Assembly (NCBI RefSeq): GCF_026965535.1
Contig: NZ_CP114039.1
Location: 3,968,001 to 4,032,000 of the forward strand
Source of the DNA: Corallococcus sp. NCRR
GTDB taxonomy: Bacteria; Myxococcota; Myxococcia; Myxococcales; Myxococcaceae
Direction: 5' to 3'
Length of the DNA stretch: 64,000 bases
Shown: positions 6,789 to 15,648 of the stretch, piece after piece
Layout: each line of letters opens with the position of its first letter
Numbering within the stretch: the first letter of the stretch is position 1
The notes under the pieces: model-generated
What the model was told of the DNA's origin: nothing
The model's input: only the letters and a program-made list of their open reading frames with translations
Databases searched by the model: none
Position numbers and translations under genes: made by a program

Positions 6789-8747
6789 TCAGGGGGCGGT
6801 CGCCCTCAACTCCACGAGCTTCCGCAATACGGAGGGGCGCCGGGGATGATCCGCGGGCGCGAACGTCAGGAAACGCTCGTAGCTGCGCGTGCTCTCCGGG
6901 ACCTGGTTCATCTTCGCCAGGACGTCCCCCTGTAGCAGGTGACACTCGGGCTCGCGGGGCAGCCGTGACACGCATTGGCTCGCGGCGTCGAGCGCCTCCT
7001 TCAACTGACCTCGCGTCAGGTGCATCAGGACGGCGCTTCGGGCGGACTCCAGGTCCGCTTCGTTGGCGGGCGTGGACTCCAGCGGCTTGCGCAAGGGCAG
7101 GGCCGCCAGGCGCTCCGAGACCGCGCCTCGCCGGAGGTCCGTGGTGGGCGTGTTCTGCAAGAAGGCCCGGTAGTGGAGCGCGCTCTTGTCGAAGGCACGG
7201 AGCCGTTCGTAGGTGAGCCCCGCCGCCAGCCGGCAGTCCGCGTTGTCCGGTACGGCGTCCACGCAGGTCTGGACCAGCTTCGCCGCCCGGGCCAGCTCCT
7301 TGTTGCTCTTGTTCAGGCGGTACACGTCATCGAGCAGGGAGCGCACCCGGGTCTCACTCCACGCAAGGGCTGCCGGGGGCGAGGGCGGAGGCTCCGGAGT
7401 CACTCCCGCATCCACCTCCACGGGCTCCTCCGGTGCTGGGGCTGGCTCCGATACCGTCGTCGCCAGGGGCGGCACGAGGGCGCTCTCCGCTCGCGGGGCT
7501 TCCGGTGCGTGGCGGAACCGGGTCCACCAGACGCCTCCGCCCAGCGCGAGCAGCGCCGCGCTCCCCACCGCGAGCCACACCCAGGGCCGGCGGGAGCGGC
7601 GGACCGGCGCGATCTCCGCCGTGGGCACATCCGGCGCTTCCTCCTCCTGGGACTCGCGCGTGACGACGACCGGCGCGGGGGACGGCCGGGGCGTCTGGAT
7701 GGCCCGGAGGTGGGGGACGGTGGGGAGCTGATCCCGCGTCACGGGGTTCCGCCAGGCCTTGAGCTCCGCCAGGAAGTCGTCCGGGACCGCCAGCTCCCGG
7801 CCTTCGTTCAGCAGGTCTCCCCGGAACAGCACCCGCAGCAGGTGCGCCAGGCTCAACGACGAGAAGCGCGGATGATTCGCATACAGGAACCCCGCCAGCG
7901 CGTCCCCGAAAGCGTGACTGGTGGCGAAGCGCCGCGCCGGATCCGGATTCAGCGCCTGGAGGACGATGTGGTTGAGCGCCTCCGGCAGGTCCGGCCGCAG
8001 CTGGCTCAACGGTGGAATCTCGCCGTGAGCAATCTTCATCATCACGACATGCGGCGGGCCATCCACGGGCAGCCGGCCGCACAGCAACTCATACAGCACG
8101 ACGCCCGTGGCCCAGACGTCCGTGCGCGCATCCACGTCCTCTCCGCGCGCCTGCTCCGGGGAGAAGAAGAGGTACTTGCCCTTCACGACTCCCGGCGCGG
8201 TCTTGAAGCCGCGCTGTAGCTGCGCCTTGGCGATGCCGAAGTCGACGATCTTGACCTGGCCCTCGTAGCTGACGAGCACGTTGTCCGGAGAGATGTCGCG
8301 GTGGACGATGCCCAGCGGCTTGCCGCTGCTGTCCGTGCGCGAATGCGCGTAGTGCAGGCCCCGGCACATCTCCATCGCGATGAAGACCGCGACCGGGATG
8401 GGCAGTGCGGGCAGCCCGCTCTTCATCGCGCGCTTGAGCACCTTGTCGAGCGGCTTGCCGTCGACGAACTCCATGGCGAGGAAGTACTCGCCCTCCACCT
8501 GCCCGAAGTCGAAGACCTGCGCGACGTTGCCATGCGACAGCGTGGCGGAGATGCGCGCCTCGCTGATGAACATGGAGATGAAGGCCTCATCATCCGCGTA
8601 CTCCGGGAGGACCTTCTTGATGAGCACCGGCTTGGTGACTCCCGCCGCGCCTACCAACTGGGCATGCCACGTCTCCGCCATGCCGCCCCGGCCCAGCCAG
8701 GACACCAGCTCATACCTTCCGAAGGTGTCCCCCGCGTCGAGCGCCAT
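6789..8747 (-). CDS. Transmembrane Ser/Thr protein kinase 4 with C-terminal TPR-like region
   Basis: 652 residues with the same architecture as kinases 2 and 3: kinase domain with glycine loop, Lys44, HRDISPDN and DFG in register; post-kinase block ending DDFLAELKAWRNP; membrane helix WVWLAVGSAALLALGGGVWW near 390-410; acidic/proline linker; and a longer helical C-terminal region (about 450-652) with at least two TPR-like units (CVDAVPDNADCRLAAG, CVSRLPREPECHLLQG). It ends in SYERFLTFAPADHP like its paralogues. As the most upstream kinase of the array, it faces a 93-bp gap to the GH128-like gene. The shared promoter element lies at 8748-8789. Confidence 0.95.
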   Translation of the reverse strand: MALDAGDTFGRYELVSWLGRGGMAETWHAQLVGAAGVTKPVLIKKVLPEYADDEAFISMFISEARISATLSHGNVAQVFDFGQVEGEYFLAMEFVDGKPLDKVLKRAMKSGLPALPIPVAVFIAMEMCRGLHYAHSRTDSSGKPLGIVHRDISPDNVLVSYEGQVKIVDFGIAKAQLQRGFKTAPGVVKGKYLFFSPEQARGEDVDARTDVWATGVVLYELLCGRLPVDGPPHVVMMKIAHGEIPPLSQLRPDLPEALNHIVLQALNPDPARRFATSHAFGDALAGFLYANHPRFSSLSLAHLLRVLFRGDLLNEGRELAVPDDFLAELKAWRNPVTRDQLPTVPHLRAIQTPRPSPAPVVVTRESQEEEAPDVPTAEIAPVRRSRRPWVWLAVGSAALLALGGGVWWTRFRHAPEAPRAESALVPPLATTVSEPAPAPEEPVEVDAGVTPEPPPSPPAALAWSETRVRSLLDDVYRLNKSNKELARAAKLVQTCVDAVPDNADCRLAAGLTYERLRAFDKSALHYRAFLQNTPTTDLRRGAVSERLAALPLRKPLESTPANEADLESARSAVLMHLTRGQLKEALDAASQCVSRLPREPECHLLQGDVLAKMNQVPESTRSYERFLTFAPADHPRRPSVLRKLVELRATAP

Positions 8748-8789
8748 GAGACGTCTACCTTAGCCCCAGAATCCTGGGACCACCGAATA
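8748..8789 (-). promoter_or_regulatory. Conserved kinase promoter element (kinase 4)
   Basis: Minus strand: TATTCGG (8789-8783) and GATTCTG (8773-8767), 16 bp apart; the second lies exactly 19 nt before the ATG, and TAAGGT (possible -10) nine nt before it. Same arrangement as kinases 2 and 3. Confidence 0.6.
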
Positions 8790-8840
8790 GACGTCTCCGC
8801 GTCTGTCCAACCCCGTGTGTAGGTTGGAACCTCACCCCGG

Positions 8841-9743
8841 TCAGGGTGACGTCTTCTCGGTCCCGGCGGCGAGCGTGACGTACAGGCGGCCCAGCTCGGT
8901 CAGCTCTCCAGACGCGCCCAGCAGGTTGATGGCGGGGATTTCATTGTTGCGCCCGGAGAACCACGCGTAGCGCTCGATGGCGGGCTCCGACTCCAGGTAG
9001 CCAATGGCATCCACCATGTACTTCTTCTGCACGTCCACGGTGATTTCGTTGTGCGGCCGGTCGCCGCAGGCGAACTCCGTCAGCCAGAGGGGCTTGTTGT
9101 ACTTCTTGAACTGCCCCACGTACCACTTGAGCGCGCTCAGGTCGCACGCGTACCAGTGGATGGCAATGGCATCCACCTGACAGTCGGCGCAGGCCTTGAA
9201 GAAGGCATCCAGGTACACCACCGGGTCGCCGAAGGTGACGCCGTCCTCGGACACGCAGTCGCCGCAGTAGTTCACCGCGGGGGACACCAGCTTGAGCCCC
9301 TTGCGGCGGGCCACCTCCTCCAGCACGGGCCAGAGCGCCGCGGCCTGGCGGGGCGTCTTGTTCGCCTGTGATTTGAAGTTGGGCTCGTTGAACCCCAGCA
9401 GGTATTGCGCGCCCGCGGGAATCTCCGACTCGAGCTGGGCCACCGTGGGCGTGCCGCCCCAGGCCATGGGCACGAAGGAGACCTTCTGCGAAACGTAGAC
9501 GCTGGCCGCGCCGCTCTCCGGCTTGGGCGACCAGTTGTACCACCAGCTCATCCCCGGGGAGAGCGCCTTCAGGTCCTCCGCCGAGTGATAGCCATACCCG
9601 AGGCCCCGCTTCGCGCTCTTCGCCACGCCGGGGGCCGGATCATCCGGTTTGGAGGGCCCTCCGGCCGCGGGGTCGCACCCCACGAGCGGCGACAGAAGGA
9701 CGGCCAGGGACAGCGCGACGGGGAGCCGGAGGAGGTGGCGCAT
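8841..9743 (-). CDS. GH128-like (Asl1-type) glycoside hydrolase lipoprotein
   Basis: 300 residues. The N-terminus (RLPVALSLAVLLSPLVGC) is a lipoprotein signal with the lipidated Cys near residue 23, so the enzyme should sit on the outside of the cell. The body matches the Asl1/GH128 TIM-barrel family, whose characterised members cleave beta-1,3-glucans: WWYNWSPKP, LGFNEPNF (Glu as likely acid/base), AIHWYACD, and PLWLTEFACG (Glu as likely nucleophile). Length fits one catalytic domain. It stands alone between the kinase array and the MBL gene, both on the same strand. A role in degrading fungal or other glucans fits a predatory or saprophytic myxobacterium but is inference. Confidence 0.88.
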   Translation of the reverse strand: MRHLLRLPVALSLAVLLSPLVGCDPAAGGPSKPDDPAPGVAKSAKRGLGYGYHSAEDLKALSPGMSWWYNWSPKPESGAASVYVSQKVSFVPMAWGGTPTVAQLESEIPAGAQYLLGFNEPNFKSQANKTPRQAAALWPVLEEVARRKGLKLVSPAVNYCGDCVSEDGVTFGDPVVYLDAFFKACADCQVDAIAIHWYACDLSALKWYVGQFKKYNKPLWLTEFACGDRPHNEITVDVQKKYMVDAIGYLESEPAIERYAWFSGRNNEIPAINLLGASGELTELGRLYVTLAAGTEKTSP

Positions 9744-9772
9744 GGCCCATCACTCTACGCCCTGGCGTCAAA

Positions 9773-10843
9773 TCACGGTGCCAGCCGGGGCACGAGGCGC
9801 GGCTCGCCCACTTCGCGCCACCACGGCGTCACACCCTCCACGCGCGAGGGCTCCAGGCTCCGGCCCAGGCCCGGCGTGAAGAGGCGCACCTGCTGCTCCG
9901 TGGCCAGCTTCACCAGCGTCTCCACGGGCTCGTCCCACGCGTGCAGCGCCAGGTTGAAGGTGCCCCAGTGCACCGGCATCAGCGTGCCGCCGCCCAGCAT
10001 CGCGTGCGCCTTGAGCGCGTTCTCCGGGCCCAGGTGGATGGCGCCCCAGCTCGGATGGAAGGCGCCCACCTCCAGCATCACCAGGTCGAAGGGGCCGCAC
10101 CTACGGCCAATCTCCTCGAACTCCGTCGTGAGGCCGGTGTCGCCGCTGAAGAACAGCCGGTGCTTGTCCGTGGTGAGCACCCAGGAGGCCCACAGCGTCT
10201 TGTTGCGGTCGCCCAGGCCCCGGCCGGAGAAGTGCTGCGAGGGCGTGGCGCGAAACGCCACCGGGCCCACGCGGTGCTCTTCCCACCAGTCCAGCTCGGT
10301 GATGAGCTCCGGGGCCACGCCGAAGGCCTCCAGGTGGCGGCCCACGCCCAGCGCGGTGACGAAGGGCACGCGCCGCTTCGCCAGGGACTGGATGGTGCCG
10401 CGGCACAGGTGGTCGAAGTGGTCGTGTGACACCAGCACCGCGTCCAGGTCCGGCAGCGCCTCCAGCGGCACGGGCGTGGCGTGGAAGCGCTTGGGGCCCG
10501 CGAAGGACACGGGCGAGGCCCGGTCGCCGAAGACGGGGTCGGTCAGCACGCGCGCCCCGTCCACCTCCAGCAGCATCGTGCTGTGGCCCAGCCAGGTGAC
10601 GCGCAGGCCGGTGTCCGGCGCGCGCGCCCAGGCGCCGCGCGGATCCTCCACCGGCAGCGGCGCGGGCGGCGTGCGCTGCGTGCCGCCGAAGAAGTACTCG
10701 CCCAAGAGGGGCAGCGCGTTCCCCTGGAGGCCAGGCCCCACGGGGGCGGTGTTGCGGAAGCCGTGACCCTCGAACTGACGGGAGGCCCGGCTGCGTTCGA
10801 GGCGGAGTCCCGCGCTGCGCGCGCTGTCGCTGACGGTGGGCAT
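9773..10843 (-). CDS. MBL-fold metallo-hydrolase, NAPE-PLD/UlaG-like
   Basis: This protein of about 356 residues carries the metallo-beta-lactamase fold signature: TWLGHSTMLLEVDGARVLTDPVF, then VSHDHFDHL (the HxHxDH zinc ligands), then downstream HFSGRG, FSGDTGL and MPVHWGTF blocks. The overall pattern resembles the N-acyl-phosphatidylethanolamine phospholipase D-like/UlaG-like branch, which usually hydrolyses a phosphodiester or lactone; the substrate here cannot be told. The ATG at 10843 is preferred. A GTG 14 codons upstream (10885) is possible but adds a Gly-rich stretch without motif value. It lies 29 bp upstream of the GH128-like gene on the same strand. Confidence 0.87.
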   Translation of the reverse strand: MPTVSDSARSAGLRLERSRASRQFEGHGFRNTAPVGPGLQGNALPLLGEYFFGGTQRTPPAPLPVEDPRGAWARAPDTGLRVTWLGHSTMLLEVDGARVLTDPVFGDRASPVSFAGPKRFHATPVPLEALPDLDAVLVSHDHFDHLCRGTIQSLAKRRVPFVTALGVGRHLEAFGVAPELITELDWWEEHRVGPVAFRATPSQHFSGRGLGDRNKTLWASWVLTTDKHRLFFSGDTGLTTEFEEIGRRCGPFDLVMLEVGAFHPSWGAIHLGPENALKAHAMLGGGTLMPVHWGTFNLALHAWDEPVETLVKLATEQQVRLFTPGLGRSLEPSRVEGVTPWWREVGEPRLVPRLAP

Positions 10844-10920
10844 GAGGCGCTTACTAACACCCACGCCTCCGCCCGGCACGGTCACCCGCCTGGAGCCCAG
10901 GCGGGGAAGCCTCCCCGCGC

Positions 10921-12465
10921 CTACTGTGCGTCTTCCGGCGCCACGCAGGTGTTGCTGAGCGCGCTGGACCAGAGCTGCGCGTTCAGCGTGTCGTCATAGG
11001 CGCTGAAGTAGACGCGGCCGCCCAGGCGGAAGAACTCGCGCGGGTAGGAGGAGCCTCCCTGCGCGGGCGCGGCGATGTCCTTGAGGCGGCGCGTCCCGGC
11101 CGCCGAGCCGTTGCTCACCCAGGGCTCGATTCCCGCCGGGGTCTCATAGGCGCTGAAGAAGACCAGGTTGTCCGCCGCCGCGTACACCGGCGAGCTGTAC
11201 TCGTCCGACAGGCTGAGCGGCCGGCGCAGCAGCGTGGTTCCCCCGGCGGTGCCGTTCGTCACCCACAGCTGCGTGTCGCGCGGCGCGGGGCCGTCACTGC
11301 CGATGGCCACCGAGAAGTACAGCTTCGTGCCGCCCGGTGCCTGACTCACGGCGTCGATGGAGGGGAACGCCGGGCCCTGCGATGCGTAGTCATTGGGCAG
11401 GGTGACCACGGGCTCCGGGTTTCCGCCGGTGAGCGGCACGCGGTAGACGACCATGTACTGGGTGCTGAAGGACGTGGTCGTGACGTAGGCGTACGGGCCC
11501 AGCGCGCCCAGCACGCGCATGGAGCGCGTGGGGCCGAAGGACGCCAGCCGCAGCGTGCCGCCCGCCGTTCCATCCGTCTTCCACAGCTCCTGCAAGCCGC
11601 TGCCCTCCTCCAGCTTGAAGAGGGTGAGCGCGCCAACGGTGCGCACGTCGTTGAGGTAGGTGTCGGGGCCCGCGTCCAGCCGCTTCAGTGGGAAGGTGCC
11701 CCCGGCGGTGCCGTCCGTGCGCCACAAGGAGGTGGCGCCCTGCGGCTCGCGCACGAAGAACAGCAGCGCGTTGCCCTGCTTCGCGTCCAGGTAGCTCACC
11801 TCCACGCTCGTGCCGAAGTCGCGCACGCGCACCGTGCCCGCGGCGGTGCCGTCCGAGCGCCACAGCTCATGGCGCGTGGTGGACGCCGTGGCGTCGTACG
11901 TCTCCTTGAAGAAGACCAGCGTGGCGCCGGACGCCGCCAGGTGCGTCAGGTACGAGTTCTCCACGCCCGGCGTCAGGTCCTTCACCATCCGGGTGCCGGC
12001 CGTCGTCCCGTCGCTCACCCACAGCTCGAGCCCGTGCGCCGCGTCCGGTGCCTGGAAGAAGAGCCGCTCCGGCGTGGCGGTGAGCCCCGACAGGAACGGC
12101 GTCTCAGGGCCCTGCGTCGGCGGGAAGAACCGCACCTCCGTGGTGCCCGCGTCCGTGCCGGTGCTCCGCCACAGGCCGCGGCGGCCATCCTCGCCGTTCA
12201 CCGCGAAGTGCAGCGCCCCCTTGAAGTCCACGAAGCTGCCCGGCCCCATCGCGAAGCGCGGGATGCCCAGCTCCGAAGGCGGAAGAATCGTCTTCACCCG
12301 CTGGGTGCCCGCGGCGGTGGGGAGGCAGAGGCCCTCCGCTGTCACTTCTGGCGCCAAGGTGGGTTCCTGTGCGAGCCCCGCCTCCGTCTGCTCTTCGGGA
12401 AGCGCCCCGCCGCAGCCCACCCCCACCACCAGCAAGGACAACACCCACCCGCCGCGCCAACCCAT
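10921..12465 (-). CDS. ELWxxDGTxxGT repeat lipoprotein
   Basis: 514 residues with a lipoprotein-type signal (WVLSLLVVGVGCGG). It has seven copies of the motif LWxxDGTxxGT or a close variant (LWRSTGTDAGT, ELWVSDGTTAGT, ELWRSDGTAAGT, SLWRTDGTAGGT, ELWKTDGTAGGT, QLWVTNGTAGGT, EPWVSNGSAAGT), spaced about 50-65 residues. Such repeats, common in myxobacterial genomes, form beta-propeller blades, so this is a surface-anchored propeller with no evident catalytic residues. The frame is open far upstream, but only the ATG at 12465 begins a signal peptide. It is divergent from the TAXI gene across 150 bp. Binding role unknown. Confidence 0.9.
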   Translation of the reverse strand: MGWRGGWVLSLLVVGVGCGGALPEEQTEAGLAQEPTLAPEVTAEGLCLPTAAGTQRVKTILPPSELGIPRFAMGPGSFVDFKGALHFAVNGEDGRRGLWRSTGTDAGTTEVRFFPPTQGPETPFLSGLTATPERLFFQAPDAAHGLELWVSDGTTAGTRMVKDLTPGVENSYLTHLAASGATLVFFKETYDATASTTRHELWRSDGTAAGTVRVRDFGTSVEVSYLDAKQGNALLFFVREPQGATSLWRTDGTAGGTFPLKRLDAGPDTYLNDVRTVGALTLFKLEEGSGLQELWKTDGTAGGTLRLASFGPTRSMRVLGALGPYAYVTTTSFSTQYMVVYRVPLTGGNPEPVVTLPNDYASQGPAFPSIDAVSQAPGGTKLYFSVAIGSDGPAPRDTQLWVTNGTAGGTTLLRRPLSLSDEYSSPVYAAADNLVFFSAYETPAGIEPWVSNGSAAGTRRLKDIAAPAQGGSSYPREFFRLGGRVYFSAYDDTLNAQLWSSALSNTCVAPEDAQ

Positions 12466-12615
12466 GCCACACCCCTTCAAAAAGGCCTGGGAGGGAGGGT
12501 GTGTCGCGCAAGGGGTTGCGCCAAGTGGCCCCGGGTCGTGACGTGCTCGCCTGCCTGGACCGACGCGGTGTACGGCGGGGCCGCGCGCGGCGTGACCGGT
12601 ATACTGCGCGGCCTC

Positions 12616-13986
12616 ATGAAGACGGACTCGTTGAAGGCGCAGCTCAAGCGCACGTTGCGGCGCGACCTGTGGATCGCCGTCGCTCCGGCGACGCTGCTCA
12701 TCGCGGTGGCGTTCGCGGTGACGTTCTATTTCGTCAAGCCCGCGCCGCCCAAGACGCTGGTGATGGCGCTGGCGCCGGAAGAGGGCGGCTTCAACTACAT
12801 GGCGAAGCGCTACCAGAAGTTCCTCGCGCAGCACGGGGTGACGCTGGAGCTGCGCAACACGAAGGGCTCCGTGGGCAGCGTGGCGCTGCTGAACGCGGAG
12901 GACAGCGGGGTGGACATCGCCTTCGCGCAGAGCGGCACCACCGGCGGCAAGGGGCAGGAGGTGCCGGAGCGCGTGCTGTCGCTGGGGAGCCTCTCCTACG
13001 TGCCGCTGTGGGTCTTCTACCGGGGCGAACCCGTGGACGACGTGCGCGGCCTGCGGGGCAAGCGCATCGCGGTGGGGCCCGAGGAGAGCGGCACGCGCGC
13101 GCTGGCGATGACGCTGCTCCAGGCGAACAAGGCGGACGCGGCGCCCACGGAGTTGCTGCCGCTGGACCGGGACGCCGCCATCGACGCGCTGACGCAGGGC
13201 AAGGTGGACGCGGTGTTCCTGGTGTCGCCCGCGGAGTCGCCGCGCATCCAGAAGCTGGCGGCGGTGAAGGACGTGCGGCTCCTGAGCTTCAAGCGCGCGG
13301 AGGCCTACACGCGCCGCTACCCGTACCTGTCGCGCCACGTGCTGCCGCAGGGCGTGTTCGACTTCGCGAAGAACGTGCCGGACGAGGACGTGGTGCTGCT
13401 CGCGCCCAACGCGCTCCTGCTGGCGAAGGACTCGCTGCACCCGGCGCTCGCGTATCTGCTGATGCGCGCGGCCAGCGACATCCACGGCACGGCGGGCATC
13501 CTGGACAAGACGGGCGAGTTCCCCGCGCCGCTCGCGGCGGGCTTCGCCCTGAGCAGCGAGGCGAAGCGCTACTACGCGACGGGCGTTCCGCTCCTGCAGC
13601 GCTACCTGCCGTTCTGGGCGGCGAACCTGGTGGACCGGCTGTGGGTGATGCTGGTGCCCATCATCGCGGTGGTGGTGCCGCTGGGGCGCGCGGTGCCCGC
13701 GGTGTTCCTGTGGCGGGTGCGCTCGCGCATCCACCGGTGGTACGCGCGGCTGAAGGAGATTGAAATCCAGCTGGAGGAGGACCCGGACCAGGAGCTGCTC
13801 CAGGACATGCTCAAGCGGCTGGAGGAGGCCGAGCGCGAGGTGAACCGCATCGCCGTGCCGCTCGCCTACGCGGAGAACCTGTACTTCTTCCGCGAGCACG
13901 TGGACGTCGTGCGCCGCCGGCTCACCCGCAGGCTGGCGGGCGCGCCCGAGCACAAGGAAGGACACCCGCTGCACGTCACCGCGTGA
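12616..13986 (+). CDS. TAXI-family TRAP solute-binding protein, membrane-anchored
   Basis: 456 residues. A membrane helix at about 20-42 (WIAVAPATLLIAVAFAVTFYF) is followed by a TAXI-type periplasmic binding domain (about 45-330, with LAPEEGGFNYMAKRY, GSVALLNAEDSGVDIAFAQ, LRGKRIAVGPEESGTR and KVDAVFLVSPAES). A second helix (LWVMLVPIIAVVVPLGRAV) follows near 345-370, then a charged cytoplasmic tail with coiled-coil character (LEEDPDQELLQDMLKRLEEAEREV). Typical TAXI proteins are free periplasmic binders feeding a TRAP permease; no permease is nearby and this one is anchored twice. TATACT lies 10 nt before the ATG and no Shine-Dalgarno is seen, so the mRNA may be leaderless. Confidence 0.88.
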   Translation: MKTDSLKAQLKRTLRRDLWIAVAPATLLIAVAFAVTFYFVKPAPPKTLVMALAPEEGGFNYMAKRYQKFLAQHGVTLELRNTKGSVGSVALLNAEDSGVDIAFAQSGTTGGKGQEVPERVLSLGSLSYVPLWVFYRGEPVDDVRGLRGKRIAVGPEESGTRALAMTLLQANKADAAPTELLPLDRDAAIDALTQGKVDAVFLVSPAESPRIQKLAAVKDVRLLSFKRAEAYTRRYPYLSRHVLPQGVFDFAKNVPDEDVVLLAPNALLLAKDSLHPALAYLLMRAASDIHGTAGILDKTGEFPAPLAAGFALSSEAKRYYATGVPLLQRYLPFWAANLVDRLWVMLVPIIAVVVPLGRAVPAVFLWRVRSRIHRWYARLKEIEIQLEEDPDQELLQDMLKRLEEAEREVNRIAVPLAYAENLYFFREHVDVVRRRLTRRLAGAPEHKEGHPLHVTA

Positions 13987-14037
13987 TTCAGGAGGCGGTC
14001 TCGCGGCGGCCCGGGCCTCGGGCCGCCAGCGGAGCCT

Positions 14038-14376
14038 TCAGGGGGCCAGGCCGAGCAGCTCGCGGATCTGCCGGGCCATGGCGATCTCCGACTCGTGCAC
14101 GTGGCCGTCACCGGCGATGAGCGCGTGGACCGCGTCGAGGACGGCCTTGGGGTCCTCGCGCAGCAGGCCCAGGTTCGGCGGCGGGAGCGGATGGCCCTCC
14201 TGGAGGCAGCGGGTGAGGACGCTGAGCTCCGTCAGGGGCACGCTGAAGCCGCGCGCGGTGTCGATGATGGAGTCAATCTCCTCGCGGGTGACGCGGTCGT
14301 CGCTGGTGGCCACCTGGAGCAGGAGCTTGATGACCTCGATGTGGAACTGGGCTTCAGGGGGCAGCGGGGCGGCCAT
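14038..14376 (-). CDS. TerB-like small protein, paralogue 1
   Basis: 112 residues, helical, resembling the TerB/DjlA-like metal-binding fold: FHIEVIKLLLQVATSDDRVTREE, then SIIDTARGFSVP, then LIAGDGHVHESEIAMARQI. It shares the string GHPLPPPNLGLLR with the gene at 16824-17399 (GWPLPPPNLGMLR), so the two are paralogues. ATG 14376 is chosen because GGAGG stands 11 nt upstream; ATG 14394 directly touches that sequence. It is divergent from the first LuxR gene. TerB proteins are linked to tellurite and stress responses, but a specific function here is not shown; the pairing suggests a partner of the regulators. Confidence 0.75.
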   Translation of the reverse strand: MAAPLPPEAQFHIEVIKLLLQVATSDDRVTREEIDSIIDTARGFSVPLTELSVLTRCLQEGHPLPPPNLGLLREDPKAVLDAVHALIAGDGHVHESEIAMARQIRELLGLAP

Positions 14377-14494
14377 GTGGGTTGCATCCTCCAAGGATGT
14401 CCAGGCTGACCTGCCAGGGGGGGAGCCGTCCAGCCCGACGTCACCGCCTCGTCGGAGAGCGGAAAGGCGGGTGGGTGGGGGAGGGGCCTCCAGC

Positions 14495-14520
14495 CCCGGG
14501 TCTCCTCCGTGTCATGCTTG
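14495..14520 (+). promoter_or_regulatory. Shared LuxR-gene promoter motif, copy 1
   Basis: CCCGGGTC, 7 nt, then TGTCATGCTTG, ending 34 nt before the LuxR1 ATG. The same two blocks with the same 7-nt gap recur before LuxR3 at 17646-17671. Either a promoter or an operator for the module. Confidence 0.5.
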
Positions 14521-14553
14521 GGATGGATGGCATTGCCGGGGGAGGCATTCCGC

Positions 14554-15648
14554 ATGGGTAGGGCCTTGCGATTCACGTCACGTGAGGAGTCGATCCAGCG
14601 CGAGCTGCTGACGGACCTGATCGACGTGGGCAGTTACAAGGACATCCACGACGTCCTGGAGACGCGCGTCCTCCAGCTGTGCAGGGCGGACCACTTCGCG
14701 CTGGGCTGCGCCAACCTGGATGGCTCCGTGGGGCTCCAGTGGACGAGCCGCACGACGATGCCCCTGCTCAAGCATTACTCCGAATGGGTGACGCAGGACT
14801 TCGTCTTCCAGGCCACCCTCGCGCGGCCCAACCTCGTGTTGAACACGGCGCAGATGCTCCAGGGGCAGAAGCTGGACGCCATGGAGACCCGGCAGCGCAG
14901 CGTGGAGGCGGGGCTGGACCTGCGGCACGTCATGGCGACGCTGCTCATTGAAGAGCAGCAGGGGCTCAAGGGCGGGCTCGCGGTGTACAGCGAGGCCTCG
15001 CGGCCCTTCCCGGCGCGCAGCCAGCAGCTGTTGCAGCAACTGGTGCCCGCCATCCACCGCGCGGTCGGCCGGGTGCAGCGGCTCCATGCCCAGGGATTGG
15101 AGCTGGACCTGCTCAAGGCCGGCGCCGTCGAGTCCGGGGCCCTGCTGGTGCTGACGCCCTGGGGCCGGGAGATGGTCCGGACGAACGCGGCCACGCGGCT
15201 GTTGGAGAAGTGGTTCACGCGCTCGGAGTTGACGCCGCGGGGGATTCCCATGGCGTGGGTGAAGCGCGTGGAGGCGTTGTCGCGCGTGAGGGGGATGTTC
15301 CCTCCGGACCTGCTCAAGGATGAGATGGAGAAGGACGGCGAGCAATTGCAGATGACGTTCTCGCTCTCCACCATCCTCTGGGCGGGCAATCCCCTGTGGC
15401 AGGTCCGCATCGTCGAGCGTCCGCACTGGCTGCGCGAGGACTGGCTGCGATTGCTGTCGCCCGAGGAGCGCAAGGTGGCGGATGGCCTCTACCTGGGCCT
15501 GTCGAACCAGGACATCGCGCGCCAGATGAAGAAGTCGGTGCAGACGGTGAAGGACCAGGTGAAGGCCATCTACCGGAAGACCGGGACGCAGAGCCGGGGC
15601 CGGGACCGGGCCCGCATGAAGTTCCTCACCGAGGGCCGTCGCGCGTAG
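14554..15648 (+). CDS. LuxR-family regulator with GAF-like N-terminus, paralogue 1
   Basis: 364 residues. The C-terminus is a GerE/LuxR HTH: LSPEERKVADGLYLGLSNQDIARQ, then VQTVKDQVKAIYRKTG. Residues 1-200 look like a GAF-type sensory domain (RADHFALGCANLDGSVGLQW, EWVTQDFVFQATLARPN). No phosphoacceptor receiver domain is seen, so it is probably a one-component regulator responding to a ligand. ATG 14554 aligns with MGKARKFLSRE and MGTVLMFTSRE of its two paralogues and has GGGGGAGG in front. It is divergent from TerB-like paralogue 1 and followed by LuxR2. Confidence 0.9.
   Translation: MGRALRFTSREESIQRELLTDLIDVGSYKDIHDVLETRVLQLCRADHFALGCANLDGSVGLQWTSRTTMPLLKHYSEWVTQDFVFQATLARPNLVLNTAQMLQGQKLDAMETRQRSVEAGLDLRHVMATLLIEEQQGLKGGLAVYSEASRPFPARSQQLLQQLVPAIHRAVGRVQRLHAQGLELDLLKAGAVESGALLVLTPWGREMVRTNAATRLLEKWFTRSELTPRGIPMAWVKRVEALSRVRGMFPPDLLKDEMEKDGEQLQMTFSLSTILWAGNPLWQVRIVERPHWLREDWLRLLSPEERKVADGLYLGLSNQDIARQMKKSVQTVKDQVKAIYRKTGTQSRGRDRARMKFLTEGRRA

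Noticed and set aside
10921-13974. 1017-residue minus-strand frame joining the TAXI antisense and the ELWxxDGT gene
   Set aside because: Only the part from ATG 12465 has a signal peptide and repeats; the upstream part is antisense to the TAXI gene.
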